Source: Maricaulis maris_C (GTDB lineage: Bacteria > Pseudomonadota > Alphaproteobacteria > Caulobacterales > Maricaulaceae). From it: 64,000 bases of DNA. Made by a program: the position numbers and the translations under genes. The number at the start of each line of letters is the position of its first letter. The first letter of the stretch is position 1. Positions 44,401-54,231 of the stretch are shown here, piece by piece. The stretch is from contig NZ_JAGDYT010000003.1 in the NCBI RefSeq assembly GCF_049116555.1, forward strand, positions 1 through 64,000. Direction: 5' to 3'. The notes beneath the pieces are model-generated. The model was given only the letters and a program-made list of their open reading frames with translations. It did not search any database and was not told the DNA's origin.

Positions 44401-47400
44401 ATTACGATGGCGGTGACGGCTTTGACCGCATCAGCTTCTACGATCTGACCGCAACGCAGGGCGTTATCGCTGACCTTGCTGCCGGAACGATCACCAATGA
44501 CGGGTTTGGGAATAGCGAAACTTTCACGGGTATCGAGGGACTCGGTGGTGGCACGCTCCATCAAGACTACCTGGCCGGTGATGATAACGACAATTTCCTG
44601 CTCTCGGTCGGGGCCGGTGACACACTGATCGGCCGCGGCGGCGATGACCGCTTTCAACTGCAAGGCGCCACAACCGTTGACGGCGGCGACGGTCATGACA
44701 CACTTGTCCTGGCCACCTTTCTCGACACATCGTCAGGCCGCGAGGAAGGACATGGCTGGACCGTCGACCTGGTCTTCGGCGCCATCATTGATGATGGACA
44801 CTTCAACTTCTCGTCGATCACCAGCATCGAGGAAATCGTTGGCAGTTCCAAGAATGACCGCCTCTACGGCTCCCTTGGCGACGACGTTTTTCACGGCGGC
44901 GGCGGCGACGACTACCTCGTCGGACGTGATGGCGCAGACACGCTCAATGGCGGCGACGGCAACGATTCCATTTTCGGCAATACGGGCAATGACATCATCC
45001 GCGGGGACGCGGGCGATGACCGTCTTCTCGGCAATGTCGGCGCCGACTCCCTCCATGGCGGCGACGGCAATGACACCCTTCTGGGCGGCAGCCAGGATGA
45101 TGCCCTGTGGGGCGATGACGGTGACGACACCCTCGATGGCGGCAGCGCGAATGATGAACTGAATGGGGGGCGCGGTACCGACACCCTTGATGGCGGCGAC
45201 GGTATCGACACCGCTGTGTTCGACCAGTTCGGCGAGGCCACCGAGCGGGTCGAGATCGACCTCTCGGGCGGCACGGTCGCCAATGATGGGTTCGGCACCC
45301 AGGACTCACTTTCCGGTATCGAGAACATCCGCATTGCCAATCTGGCCGGTTCCATCGTGGTTGGCGATGACAATGGCAACCACATCGAGGTTCATGGCGC
45401 CAATCACACGATTGACGGACGCGGTGGCGACGACATTTTCCTGATCGAGGGCGCCACGGACATCGAAGGCGGCGATGGCGTCGACACGGTCGAGCTGCGT
45501 GGATACATGCGCGCCTACGACGCGGCGGACGGGGTCACGACGGTCGACGCCGACCAGCGAGTTGTCGTCGACATGCGTTCCGGATTTATCTTTAACGACG
45601 GTTTTGGCAATCAATCCACGATCAGCAATGTCGAAAACATTGTCACATCGCGTGACCGTGACACGAATGATCAGATCGGCGGCACTGAAGTCGCGAATGT
45701 CATCCAGACCAATGGCGGCAGTGACACCGTCTGGGGATATGGCGGCGATGATACCTTGGATGGCGGCGACGGCGACGACTTCCTGCGTGGCGGAGAAGGA
45801 AACGACACGCTGATCGGCGGAGCCGGCAATGACTATCTCAGCGGCGGCGCCGGGGTGGACAGCTATGCGGGTGGAGACGGCTTCGACCGCGTCAGCTTCT
45901 TTGACCTCACAGCCACACAGGGCGTGGTTGCCAACTTGTCCACCGGCATTGTGAGCAATGACGGCTTCGGCAATCTCGAAACCATGACAGGGATCGAAAA
46001 TCTGGGCGCCGGCACATTGTTTGCCGACACATTCACCGGAACCGACGACAGCAACTTCTTTATCGCCGTTGGGGGCGGCGACACCCTGACCGGCAATGGC
46101 GGCGATGATTCCTTCCAGGTCCAGGGCGCGAACACTATCGATGGTGGCGACGGCACCGACGCCGTCTTTTTCTATGATGTTCGCTATGTTGGCCTCGACG
46201 AGTTGGGCAACCTCATTGTCGAGGAGAGCGAGGGAGTCTCCATCTCTCTCGCCGATGAAATGATATATTCGGGCGGATTCGGCGATTCCGGATCCATCAC
46301 GGGTGTCGAGAACCTCGGGGGGACGTCATTCAATGACATACTGCTCGGTTCGAGCGACGCCAACCAAATTGGCGGCGGCGGCGGCGATGATTTTATCAGG
46401 GGTTATGATGGTGATGACCGCCTTGATGGTCAGAACGGGAACGATATCCTGTACGGCGGAGCCGGGGCGGACGAACTCATTGGCGGCGCTGGCGACGATT
46501 ATCTGAACGGCGGTTCCGGCGAGGACCGCTATGATGGCGGAGACGGGGTTGACCGTATCAGCTTCTATGACGCCGACGCGACACAAGGCGTTTACGCGGA
46601 CCTGACCGATGGCGTCATACAGAATGACGGTTTCGGCAATACGGAGGCCTTTACCAGCATCGAGAGCCTCGGTGCCGGCACCGTTTTCAACGATTTCATT
46701 GCCGGCGATGACAACGACAACCGCCTGCAGGGAACGGGCGGTCTCGGCGATACCATTCTCGGGCGCGGCGGCGATGACCTGATCATCATCGAGGCGGCGA
46801 CATCGGTCGATGGCGGCGATGGTGTCGACACGCTCCGCATGGTTAGCAACAAGACTTTCTTCATAGCCGATACCGTCAGTGGTTATGGCGTGACTGTCGA
46901 CCTCTCGACGGGGATGATTGTCGATGATGGCTTTGGCGACACGGTCGCCATCGCCGGTATCGAAAACCTGGAAGGCAGCGCGTTCAATGACAGCCTGACC
47001 GGCGATGCCGGCGACAATGTTCTCAGCGGCTGGCACGGAGATGACTTGCTGTATGGCAATGACGGCAACGACACGCTGAATGGCGAGGACGGCGATGACA
47101 ATCTGGAAGGTGGCAATGGCGACGACATCCTCGACGGGGGGGCCGGCGACGATATCATCAAGGGCGGCAATGGCATTGACACGATCATCGGCGGCGACGG
47201 ACGAGACCAACTCGAGGTCCTGATCACCGATGGCACCACTCAGGGTCTGGTGATCAACCTGGCAACCGGTGCGGTTGATAATGACGGGTGGGGCAATTCC
47301 GAAACCATCTCCGGAATTGAGAATGTGACCGCGGGCACCCTGAATGGCGACACCATCATCGGCAGCGACGACGACAACTGGATCGTGGTCCTCGGGACCG

Positions 47401-49907
47401 GAAACACAGTATCCGGAGCAGGCGGCGACGACGTCATCATTATGGATGTCGGCACGGTTGTGGATGGGGGCGACGGGTTCGACATACTCGCCCTCTCGGG
47501 TCAACTCACGAGCGGGGTCGGTGTCACCGCCGCGCCGCAAGGTGTTGAAATCAATTTGGCGACCGGCACCATCGTCAATGATGGTTTCGGCGGCACATCA
47601 AGCTTCACGGGGATCGAATACGTTGTAACCTCGGTCCTGTCGTCGACCGATGACCTGATCCGCGGTAGCGCAGGCGATGACACAGTCAGCACCGGGGCCG
47701 GTGCGGACCAGTTCCTCGGCAATGATGGCAATGATCGTGCTGATATGGGATTCGGTGACGACCGCGCCTTGGGCGGGAATGGCAGTGATTTGCTGATCGG
47801 CCAGCACGGGAATGACACGCTCGCCGGCCAACGCGGCGATGACTTCCTGTTTGGCGGCGAAGGCGACGATATCCTTCTCGGCGGGGTCGATGACGACTGG
47901 CTCGACGGCGGCCGAGGCGTTGACTCGCTGGACGGCGGTGACGGCTTCGACATCATCAGCTTTGCGGGTGATGCTGACCAGGGCGTGGAGGTCAATCTCC
48001 AGACCGGCGTGATCTCCAATGATGGCTTCGGCAATGCCGAAACCATGACCAGCATCGAATCCGTACAGGGAACAAGCATCTTCCATGACACCGTCAACGG
48101 CTCCGGCAATGACGACATCATCATTGTCTCGGGGGCTGACAACACCGTGTTCGGGCGAAATGGCGACGACGTCATCACGATCGATGGTGGCGGTGGTGCC
48201 ATTGATGGCGGGTCCGGCACGGATACGCTTCAACTCAGCGGCATCCTCTTTGTCGACACCGACGCAGGCATCGTTGAGACCGTCGCGGCCGCACCGGTCG
48301 TGATCCACCTGAAAGATGAAGTCATCACGAATGACGGGTTCGGCGGCTCAGGCTCGCTGATCCGGGTCGAGAACGTCAGCACATCGGCCGAGATCGACAC
48401 GGTGGACACCATTACGGGCAGCTCGTTCAACAACGTCATCAACACTCATGGTGGCGATGACACGGTCAGAGCCGGCGGCGGCAATGACACCGTTGATGGC
48501 GGTGACGGCGATGACGACCTTTCCGGCGGCGACGGCAATGACACAATGAATGGCGGCGGCGGCAACGACACGCTCAATGGCGGTGACGGCAATGATCGCC
48601 TGTATGGCGATGATGGCGACGACACGATCAATGGCGGGGTCGGTCGCGACATCCTGCGCGGCGGTGCGGGCGATGACGTCATCAATGGCGGAGACGAGAA
48701 TGACACGATCGTCGGCGATGATGGCAATGACACGCTCAATGGCGATGGTGGTGATGACTCGATCATCGGACTTGATGGCAATGACACGCTCAATGGTGGC
48801 GATGGCAATGACACCCTCAATGGCGGCCGCGACAATGACCGGCTTGATGGCGGCAATGGCGACGACACGCTGATCGGTAGTGTCGGCGACGACCTGCTTG
48901 TCTCCAGTGCTGGCACCGACAGCTATGACGGCGGCGGCGGCACGGACACCCTCTCCTTCATCGAGGAAACCCGCGCGGTCGGCATCATGGTCAACCTTGC
49001 CGCCGGCAATGCCGCCGACATCGGTGGCGGTAATGTGGAGAGCGTCTCCGGGGTCGAGAATGTCCGCGGGACGAACTTCGCCGATGTCCTCGATGGCAAT
49101 GGCGCCGCCAACACGCTGTCGGGACTCGGAGGCAATGACGAGCTGCGCGGTTTCGGCGGCAATGATGTCCTCGATGGCGGCGACGGCAATGACACCCTGG
49201 TCGGCGGCGATGGCGATGACACGCTGATGGGCGGAGATGGTACCAACAAGCTTTACGGCGAAGGTGGCGCAGACATATTCGAAACCAGTGACGGGCGGAA
49301 TTTCGTCTACGACTTCGTCGCCGGAACCGACAAGATCAAGGTGAAGTCGGAAAACGTCCTCGACTTTGATACTTTCAAGGACAACGCCATTGAAACGCCT
49401 GCCGGCAATCTGACCTTCACCGACCCCGACAGTGGCGGCCAGATGATCCTGGTCGGCTTGACCAAGGCGGCCTTGAGCGCGACCGACTTTATCTTCGAGG
49501 CGATCGAAACAGTTACTGAGTCCACGGCTGAACTCGTGTCATTGGCTGTCGAGGCCATCCCGGTGGTCAGCGAGCTCGATGGTCGCATGCACACGGCCGA
49601 GATCGCGGACCTGGTTGGAATGATGGATGGCTTCAAAATGGGCGATCTGTCGACGATGGACCTGGACGGTTTCGCGAAGCCGGTGTTCGAGACCCTCTCT
49701 GATCCGGTTGATCCGACCCAGGAAACAACCGAGGAAGCCGCCCGGACCTCCGACATCAAGGACCATCCGGTTTCCGAAACCATTGCCGCCAACGACTCGA
49801 CCGTCCTGCCTGACCTGTCCATCAACGCTGATGGTCTTGGCGGGTGGCAAGCGCCGTCGCTGAATGATCATGGCGTTATCCTGAGCGATCAGGTCGACAT
49901 CTGGTAG
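41496..49907 (+). CDS. giant secreted RTX metallopeptidase (serralysin/M10-like), 2803 residues
   Basis: There is no classical signal peptide, as expected for type I secretion. The N-terminal M10 metzincin domain has the zinc motif HEIGHALGLGH at 224-234 and the Met-turn SIMAY (Met269), so it is likely active. A C-terminal M10 linker is followed by a vast RTX region of calcium-binding GGxGxDxLx nonapeptides. The RTX blocks are interrupted about 16 times by an 80-100-residue module ending in NDGFGN-x-ET...GIEN. The last about 200 residues are non-repetitive, with the tail QVDIW. No ABC transporter, adaptor or TolC gene is adjacent. Compared with serralysins (about 480 residues) it is hugely extended, so a surface or adhesive role beside proteolysis is plausible. 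Confidence 0.9.
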   Translation: MRDFTTLDTPFMAQEFGLMNWFEADGSGFSASGRSPRARFESQLSEDVAQNYDIHQDDDVFHEYSLCGCGAGRAVDFSAEGAEIVFDEAGNPVDAVQGTSVLLGGDDGVIVYYIGNTGYQNQYGVTYSTGADDIGEVDWTAAEIASIQHAFADISSIVDLTFVQTFDPAEADLTFIKNDNLPYLGYAAGTEGGSHYDIVMNHTISNRVPDGFNPGGQGYETLVHEIGHALGLGHTHDESLGSDYLRGMSNANRFTSGPDGLNDPINSIMAYRDGWAAQGSSTVDSGNRSNFGAWDVAALQNRFGAVNNNNGDNVYSLTTTDAARYGFSTIWDTRGTDTISAAGLSEDATIDLRPATLLYDALSGGGVSYASLTGGFTIANGVEIENALGGDGNDTIVGNALDNVLDGGDGDDDLSGGDGNDTLNGNAGNDTLDGGAGNDTLDGGTGVDVIDGGDGIDTLIIQAQAGIENAYFDLRTNVYNDQTGSGLESVTNIENATIFFASNSTLFGDSGDNRLEVIDGTATMYGGDGNDTLIVGSTFGSSVLNGEDGNDTLLGGGGNDLLNGGDGADHVDGGAGIDTWQGYPIDWTGSVQIDLLTGIVADDGDGNAETVANIENVQIGYSVGSQVLGTHGDNVLAVDGNGHAIFGRSGDDEIHVAAAGDFDGGNGNDTLVYSGTSPARDGFTRTGGLHISLEENTIYDDGFGFSGTAIRIENIIIEGGNNLADDLTGSNDDNILDGSDGNDFLRGLGGDDTLIGGAGDDRLVGGRGTDSYSGGDGFDEIIFFDTASTQGVNIDLEDGIVYNDGFGNQETLSGIEAVGGSIHIDTLAGDDNANRFFSFGGGDTLVGRGGDDEFYVEGANNIDGGDGIDTVSFNGVLTRADGSTITGTGVFVYLNANLIGNGGFGDSGTITGVENVNGTEFRDFFYGDDNRNVLSGLGGDDVIRGFGGDDSLIGGDGDDYLNGGAGIDDYDGGDGFDRISFYDLTATQGVIADLAAGTITNDGFGNSETFTGIEGLGGGTLHQDYLAGDDNDNFLLSVGAGDTLIGRGGDDRFQLQGATTVDGGDGHDTLVLATFLDTSSGREEGHGWTVDLVFGAIIDDGHFNFSSITSIEEIVGSSKNDRLYGSLGDDVFHGGGGDDYLVGRDGADTLNGGDGNDSIFGNTGNDIIRGDAGDDRLLGNVGADSLHGGDGNDTLLGGSQDDALWGDDGDDTLDGGSANDELNGGRGTDTLDGGDGIDTAVFDQFGEATERVEIDLSGGTVANDGFGTQDSLSGIENIRIANLAGSIVVGDDNGNHIEVHGANHTIDGRGGDDIFLIEGATDIEGGDGVDTVELRGYMRAYDAADGVTTVDADQRVVVDMRSGFIFNDGFGNQSTISNVENIVTSRDRDTNDQIGGTEVANVIQTNGGSDTVWGYGGDDTLDGGDGDDFLRGGEGNDTLIGGAGNDYLSGGAGVDSYAGGDGFDRVSFFDLTATQGVVANLSTGIVSNDGFGNLETMTGIENLGAGTLFADTFTGTDDSNFFIAVGGGDTLTGNGGDDSFQVQGANTIDGGDGTDAVFFYDVRYVGLDELGNLIVEESEGVSISLADEMIYSGGFGDSGSITGVENLGGTSFNDILLGSSDANQIGGGGGDDFIRGYDGDDRLDGQNGNDILYGGAGADELIGGAGDDYLNGGSGEDRYDGGDGVDRISFYDADATQGVYADLTDGVIQNDGFGNTEAFTSIESLGAGTVFNDFIAGDDNDNRLQGTGGLGDTILGRGGDDLIIIEAATSVDGGDGVDTLRMVSNKTFFIADTVSGYGVTVDLSTGMIVDDGFGDTVAIAGIENLEGSAFNDSLTGDAGDNVLSGWHGDDLLYGNDGNDTLNGEDGDDNLEGGNGDDILDGGAGDDIIKGGNGIDTIIGGDGRDQLEVLITDGTTQGLVINLATGAVDNDGWGNSETISGIENVTAGTLNGDTIIGSDDDNWIVVLGTGNTVSGAGGDDVIIMDVGTVVDGGDGFDILALSGQLTSGVGVTAAPQGVEINLATGTIVNDGFGGTSSFTGIEYVVTSVLSSTDDLIRGSAGDDTVSTGAGADQFLGNDGNDRADMGFGDDRALGGNGSDLLIGQHGNDTLAGQRGDDFLFGGEGDDILLGGVDDDWLDGGRGVDSLDGGDGFDIISFAGDADQGVEVNLQTGVISNDGFGNAETMTSIESVQGTSIFHDTVNGSGNDDIIIVSGADNTVFGRNGDDVITIDGGGGAIDGGSGTDTLQLSGILFVDTDAGIVETVAAAPVVIHLKDEVITNDGFGGSGSLIRVENVSTSAEIDTVDTITGSSFNNVINTHGGDDTVRAGGGNDTVDGGDGDDDLSGGDGNDTMNGGGGNDTLNGGDGNDRLYGDDGDDTINGGVGRDILRGGAGDDVINGGDENDTIVGDDGNDTLNGDGGDDSIIGLDGNDTLNGGDGNDTLNGGRDNDRLDGGNGDDTLIGSVGDDLLVSSAGTDSYDGGGGTDTLSFIEETRAVGIMVNLAAGNAADIGGGNVESVSGVENVRGTNFADVLDGNGAANTLSGLGGNDELRGFGGNDVLDGGDGNDTLVGGDGDDTLMGGDGTNKLYGEGGADIFETSDGRNFVYDFVAGTDKIKVKSENVLDFDTFKDNAIETPAGNLTFTDPDSGGQMILVGLTKAALSATDFIFEAIETVTESTAELVSLAVEAIPVVSELDGRMHTAEIADLVGMMDGFKMGDLSTMDLDGFAKPVFETLSDPVDPTQETTEEAARTSDIKDHPVSETIAANDSTVLPDLSINADGLGGWQAPSLNDHGVILSDQVDIW
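42660..49260 (+). repeat. RTX nonapeptide blocks with interspersed NDGFGN modules
   Basis: Coding repeats within the giant RTX gene. DNA such as GGCGACGGCAATGACAC recurs many times and encodes GGDGNDT. The interspersed module is recognisable by NDGFGN-type codons near 43310, 43600, 43900, 44190, 44500, 44790, 45285, 45595, 45960, 46275, 46625, 46925, 47285, 47580, 48015 and 48335, about every 300-350 bp. Confidence 0.85.
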
Positions 49908-49931
49908 ACCGTCCAAGGATGCCGAAAAAAC

Positions 49932-49961
49932 GGGGGCCCGGGCCGCAAGGCCTGGCCCCTG
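49932..49961 (+). terminator. GC-rich hairpin between the two RTX genes
   Basis: GGGGCCCGGGCC and GGCCTGGCCCC pair with one bulge around a GCAA tetraloop, 25 nt after the giant gene's stop. No U-tract is present, so termination may be partial. Confidence 0.4.
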
Positions 49962-50117
49962 TGAGTTGTAAAATTCGCTTTTGGGGATGATGAGCCCGGC
50001 GTCCGGTGTTAACGTGCGCCATCGACGCGGGACAGAACTGAACCCGAACAACCCGCGAAGCGGCGGTGCGGATGCCCGGTTTGGGCAGCCCTGACGCTCG
50101 GCCACAGCGAGGACATC

Positions 50118-52562
50118 ATGCTTGACTTCGGCTCCAATCCACTCCGCTCACTCAACGGCGAAGCTTCCATCCGCAACCCGTTCGACGACGCCTGGAGCCT
50201 GGCACGCTTCCCCGACCTGCTAGAATTCACGGGTGTCGGCGACAGACCCGGCGACCTGACCACGGGCACCGGTCACGATGACGGGCACGATGATGGGCAC
50301 GATGACGGGCATCACGGCCATGACCACGCACCGATCATCTGGATCGGCGACACCCCCATGCAGGGCGGACTTCACCTCGGCGGCGAAGCAGCCGATCCCG
50401 TCTCATCGGTGGAAGGCACATTGTCTCCGCTCGGAGGGGGAGCAACCACTATCTACTACTATTTCGGCGACAGCGGCTTTGTCAGCGACTACGGCACGGC
50501 CGTTGCCAATGAGACTGATTGGAGCGGGGAAGAGGACTGGTCAGCGGCAGAGGAAACCGTCATCACCGCCGCCCTTGATCTGATTTCGACCGTAATCGAT
50601 CTGACCTTTGTGGAAGTCGTCGATCCGGACCTTGCCGATCTGACTTTCTTCAAGAATGACAATAGCGGCAGTCTCGGCACAGCCGGTACGCTGTCGACCG
50701 GCAGCCAGTCCTGGACCGACATACGCATCAATCACACCATTAGCAGCCGCTGGTCGTCCGGTTATGAAGCCGGGGGTCAGGGGCATGAGACACTGATCCA
50801 TGAAATCGGTCATGCGCTCGGTCTCGGGCACACGCATGACGAGTCGCGTGGTTCGGATTTCCTGCGCGGGATGGATTCGGTCAGCTCCTTCTCACTCGGG
50901 CCGGACGGCCTCAATGATCCGATCAATTCCATCATGGCCTATAATGATGGCTGGTACACCAACGGCACCTCAACCGTCGGCTACGGCAATCGTGAATCCT
51001 TCGGGGCTTGGGATATCGCAGCGCTGCAAAACCTGTTCGGCTCTGTCGCCAACAATGCCGGTAGTACGACCTATAGTCTGATCGATTATGCCGGCAGCAC
51101 GCCAAGCGGCTATTCAACAATCTGGGACACGGGCGGGACCGATACGATTGACGCGTCCGGCATGGTGACATCGGTCGTCATCGACCTGCGCGCCGCGACC
51201 TTGGACTATACCGCGACGAGTGGCGGCCCGGTGTCCTATGTCACCGACTTCCGGATGGGCTTCACGATCGCCAATGGCGTCGTGATCGAAAATGCCGTCG
51301 GCGGAAATGGCCGCGACACCCTCACCGGCAACAGCTCTGCCAATTCCATGTGGGGCGGCGTCAGCAAGGACGTCATCTATGGCGGTGACGGCGATGACAC
51401 GCTCTACGGTCAGGGCGGACCTGACAGCCTGTTCGGCGAAGCTGGCGATGACACGCTTTATGGCGGTGATTTCCGCGACAAGCTGCTCGGTGGCGACGAC
51501 AATGACACGCTTTACGGTCAGAGCGGCAATGACACGCTGAACGGCAATAGCGGCAATGACACGCTCTATGGCGGGGCCGGTCATGACAATCTGTACGGCG
51601 TTTCCGGACGCGACACGATCTATGGCGGGAACGGCAATGACCTGCTCAATGGGGGCGGCGGCCACGACACACTGAATGGCGAATCCGGGACCGATTCCCT
51701 CTACGGCCTCAACGGCGATGACATCATGGACGGCGGCGATGGCGCCGACCTGCTCAATGGTGGCAATGGCGACGACACGATGAGTGGCGGCAGCGGCGCC
51801 GACACCCTCTATGGGGTGGCCGACAATGACACGCTGAATGGCGGTGCGGACGATGACATTCTGAATGGCGGCGGTGGCCGGGATACGCTCAACGGCGATG
51901 CCGGCAATGACACGCTGACCGGCGGCGGCGGCAATGATGTCTTCATCTACGATGCCGGCGACGACACAATCACCGATTTCGCCAGTGGCGACACGATCAC
52001 CATCCGGTCCAACTCCGTGGCCAGCCTGGCTGACTTCAAGGCCAATGCGGTCGATAGCGGTGGCGATGTCATTTACACCGATCCCGATCATGGCGGCACG
52101 CTGACCATCGAGAACACGACCGAAGCCGCCCTCACCGGCGCGGACTTCACCTTTGAGAGTGCGTCGCCGGAGGAGGCCGCAATTGCGGCATTCCAACCCT
52201 TGTCCGACGTCGAGGCCGCAGATATGGCCCCCATCATGTCCCGCGTTGAACGGGCGGACTGGATCGACAATGACGGACTTTCCCCGGACGCTCACCTTGT
52301 CGACCTGTCAGCCCTGCTCAGCCAAGCCCAGCCTGTCGGGGTCTCACTGAGTGAGGTGCAAGACGAAACGGAGACAGGCCTGACCGTCAAACCCCTTCCC
52401 GTTTCGGAAAGCCTGAGTGCGGACCAGGGACCGGATTCCGGCGCCCTGGGGCAACGCAGCTTCCTGTCATCCCTGGTCGACCCCGAGGCCGGGCCAGACG
52501 ACTGGTCATCGCCGCAGGCCGACACCTTCACTCCGCTGCCCGACCCCGTTGAAATCTGGTAG
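50118..52562 (+). CDS. secreted RTX metallopeptidase (serralysin/M10-like), 814 residues
   Basis: It is paralogous to the giant upstream protein: zinc motif HEIGHALGLGH at 228-238, Met-turn SIMAY (Met273), then about 18 RTX nonapeptide copies at about 390-620 without the NDGFGN modules. A histidine-rich insert (residues 53-70, HDDG repeats followed by HHGHDH), encoded by three near-identical 12-nt repeats, precedes the catalytic domain and could bind zinc or other metals. The C-terminal tail PDPVEIW matches the QVDIW ending of the giant protein, and both carry PVSE(S/T) 46-54 residues before the end. It probably uses the same type I exporter. GAGG at 6-7 nt supports the start. Confidence 0.92.
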   Translation: MLDFGSNPLRSLNGEASIRNPFDDAWSLARFPDLLEFTGVGDRPGDLTTGTGHDDGHDDGHDDGHHGHDHAPIIWIGDTPMQGGLHLGGEAADPVSSVEGTLSPLGGGATTIYYYFGDSGFVSDYGTAVANETDWSGEEDWSAAEETVITAALDLISTVIDLTFVEVVDPDLADLTFFKNDNSGSLGTAGTLSTGSQSWTDIRINHTISSRWSSGYEAGGQGHETLIHEIGHALGLGHTHDESRGSDFLRGMDSVSSFSLGPDGLNDPINSIMAYNDGWYTNGTSTVGYGNRESFGAWDIAALQNLFGSVANNAGSTTYSLIDYAGSTPSGYSTIWDTGGTDTIDASGMVTSVVIDLRAATLDYTATSGGPVSYVTDFRMGFTIANGVVIENAVGGNGRDTLTGNSSANSMWGGVSKDVIYGGDGDDTLYGQGGPDSLFGEAGDDTLYGGDFRDKLLGGDDNDTLYGQSGNDTLNGNSGNDTLYGGAGHDNLYGVSGRDTIYGGNGNDLLNGGGGHDTLNGESGTDSLYGLNGDDIMDGGDGADLLNGGNGDDTMSGGSGADTLYGVADNDTLNGGADDDILNGGGGRDTLNGDAGNDTLTGGGGNDVFIYDAGDDTITDFASGDTITIRSNSVASLADFKANAVDSGGDVIYTDPDHGGTLTIENTTEAALTGADFTFESASPEEAAIAAFQPLSDVEAADMAPIMSRVERADWIDNDGLSPDAHLVDLSALLSQAQPVGVSLSEVQDETETGLTVKPLPVSESLSADQGPDSGALGQRSFLSSLVDPEAGPDDWSSPQADTFTPLPDPVEIW

Positions 52563-52577
52563 TCGGTCAAGCCGCTT

Positions 52578-54056
52578 CTAGGTCTGGCCCCGGACGGGTC
52601 TGACTCGCCCGAACCACAGGATCAGCAGCGCGGGAAGCCACGGAAAGACCCGCTCGAACGGGTCACCGGGCAAGTGCGCCCATTGCGCCGCCAATGCGGC
52701 CGGTCCCGGCAGGCTGGCCGGGTCGAGAGCCCCCATTGCATTGAAGAAAACCGTCAGGCCAAAGCCGATAATCATCGCCGCGAGGACGGCCTTATGGCCG
52801 GACTGCACGCCCACCACCCGCATCACGATGACCGGGCCGAACGCCGCACCGAGCGCTGCCCAGGCGAAGAGCACCCGGGCAAAAATCGTCGATGGCAGGG
52901 CCAGCGTCATCCAGACCGCTACCAGGGCGATCGCGATCATCACGATCCGCGAGACGAGGACTTCATGGCCGGCGAAGCGTCTCGAAACGCCCAGATCCCG
53001 GCTGACCGCCGCGGCCGCGACCAGGAGAATGGAGTCCACTGTGGACATCACGGCGGACAGGACCGCCGCAATCACCAGACCGCCGACGATCGGCGGCAGG
53101 TAATCCCGCGCAACCTGATAGAAGAGTGCTTCGCCGTTCGACCCGGCCCCCACCAGGGCGCGTCCGGAAAGGCCCAGAATGGTCATGCCCGCAAAAACAA
53201 GGACGGCCCAAACGATGGCGATCTGGAAGCCCCGCATGCGCGCCGCTTCATCCTTCACCGCCATCAGACGGGTGATCAGCTGGGGCTGTCCAAGGGCTCC
53301 CAGCCCCACGCCCCACACGCCGATGATGAAACCGGACAGCAGCATGACCGGCATATCGCCGCCAAAACTCAGATAGGCGGCGGCCTCATTGGCCGCGAGC
53401 GTGGCAAGGACTTCGGAGGGGCCACCCGCCGCGATCAACGCCGCGATGGGAAGGAGCAGTGCGACAACGAGCATCAAGGCGCCCTGGAGCATGTCTGTCA
53501 CGCTGACCGCCCAGAAGCCCCCCAGAAGGGAGTAGAGCAGGACAATCCCGGCTCCAACCAGAACCGATTCCAATTGCGGCAGGGCAAATTGGGTTTCAAA
53601 GGCCTGGGCCGCAGCCCCGAATTGGGCAGCGATGTAAAAGATGAAGCAGAACAGGATCATCGCGGCCGCGACAGCCCCGATCAGGCGCTTGCCGATCATG
53701 GACTGGCCACCGGACAGGAAATCCGCTGTCGTCACATGCCCCTCTCGCCCGGTCTCGTCGCGCAGGCGTCGCCCGAACCAGAGCCAGATGGCGACGTAAC
53801 CGGCCCAGATGCCCGGCACCATCCAAAGGGCCGACAAGCCATTGGCGTAAACAAAGCCGGAAAAGCCCAGCAACACCCACGCCGACGAGGTCGACGCAGC
53901 GTAGGACAGACCTGCCACCCAGGGGCCGAGCCCCTGCCCGGCGATAAAGAAATCGCTCTCCGTACGGTTTCGCGACGATGCCCACAGGCCGACTGCAACA
54001 AGCACAAGCTTGTACGCGATCAGCGTGGCCAGAACGATCAGGCTTTCCTGCGACAT
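52578..54056 (-). CDS. sodium:solute symporter (SSS/PutP family)
   Basis: 492 residues from the ATG at 54056 (GGGGAGGGATGG upstream; a longer frame from 54134 lacks a site). About 13 membrane segments; the sodium-site region GLSYAASTSSAWVLLGFSG and the later SAVMSTVDSILLVAAAAVSRD are typical of proline-type symporters. The substrate cannot be assigned with certainty; proline is the most common in this subfamily. Confidence 0.85.
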   Translation of the reverse strand: MSQESLIVLATLIAYKLVLVAVGLWASSRNRTESDFFIAGQGLGPWVAGLSYAASTSSAWVLLGFSGFVYANGLSALWMVPGIWAGYVAIWLWFGRRLRDETGREGHVTTADFLSGGQSMIGKRLIGAVAAAMILFCFIFYIAAQFGAAAQAFETQFALPQLESVLVGAGIVLLYSLLGGFWAVSVTDMLQGALMLVVALLLPIAALIAAGGPSEVLATLAANEAAAYLSFGGDMPVMLLSGFIIGVWGVGLGALGQPQLITRLMAVKDEAARMRGFQIAIVWAVLVFAGMTILGLSGRALVGAGSNGEALFYQVARDYLPPIVGGLVIAAVLSAVMSTVDSILLVAAAAVSRDLGVSRRFAGHEVLVSRIVMIAIALVAVWMTLALPSTIFARVLFAWAALGAAFGPVIVMRVVGVQSGHKAVLAAMIIGFGLTVFFNAMGALDPASLPGPAALAAQWAHLPGDPFERVFPWLPALLILWFGRVRPVRGQT

Positions 54057-54231
54057 CCATCCCTCCCCGAACGGTGTCATGCGAGCCGTGATCAGCTCAC
54101 CTTGCCTCACCTCTAGCCGTGTTTGCGATACCACGCCAAGTCGAACCGCTTCGGCGACTTGCTCCGCGCTCCGCGCCCGGCTAATCCGGCATCACAGCGA
54201 AACACAAACTGCCCGAGGGAACGGAGATATC

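Noticed and set aside
42660..51950. Dense short tandem DNA repeats that could suggest a CRISPR array or minisatellite
   Set aside because: The repeats keep reading frame and encode GGxGxDxLx; no constant repeat with unique spacers.
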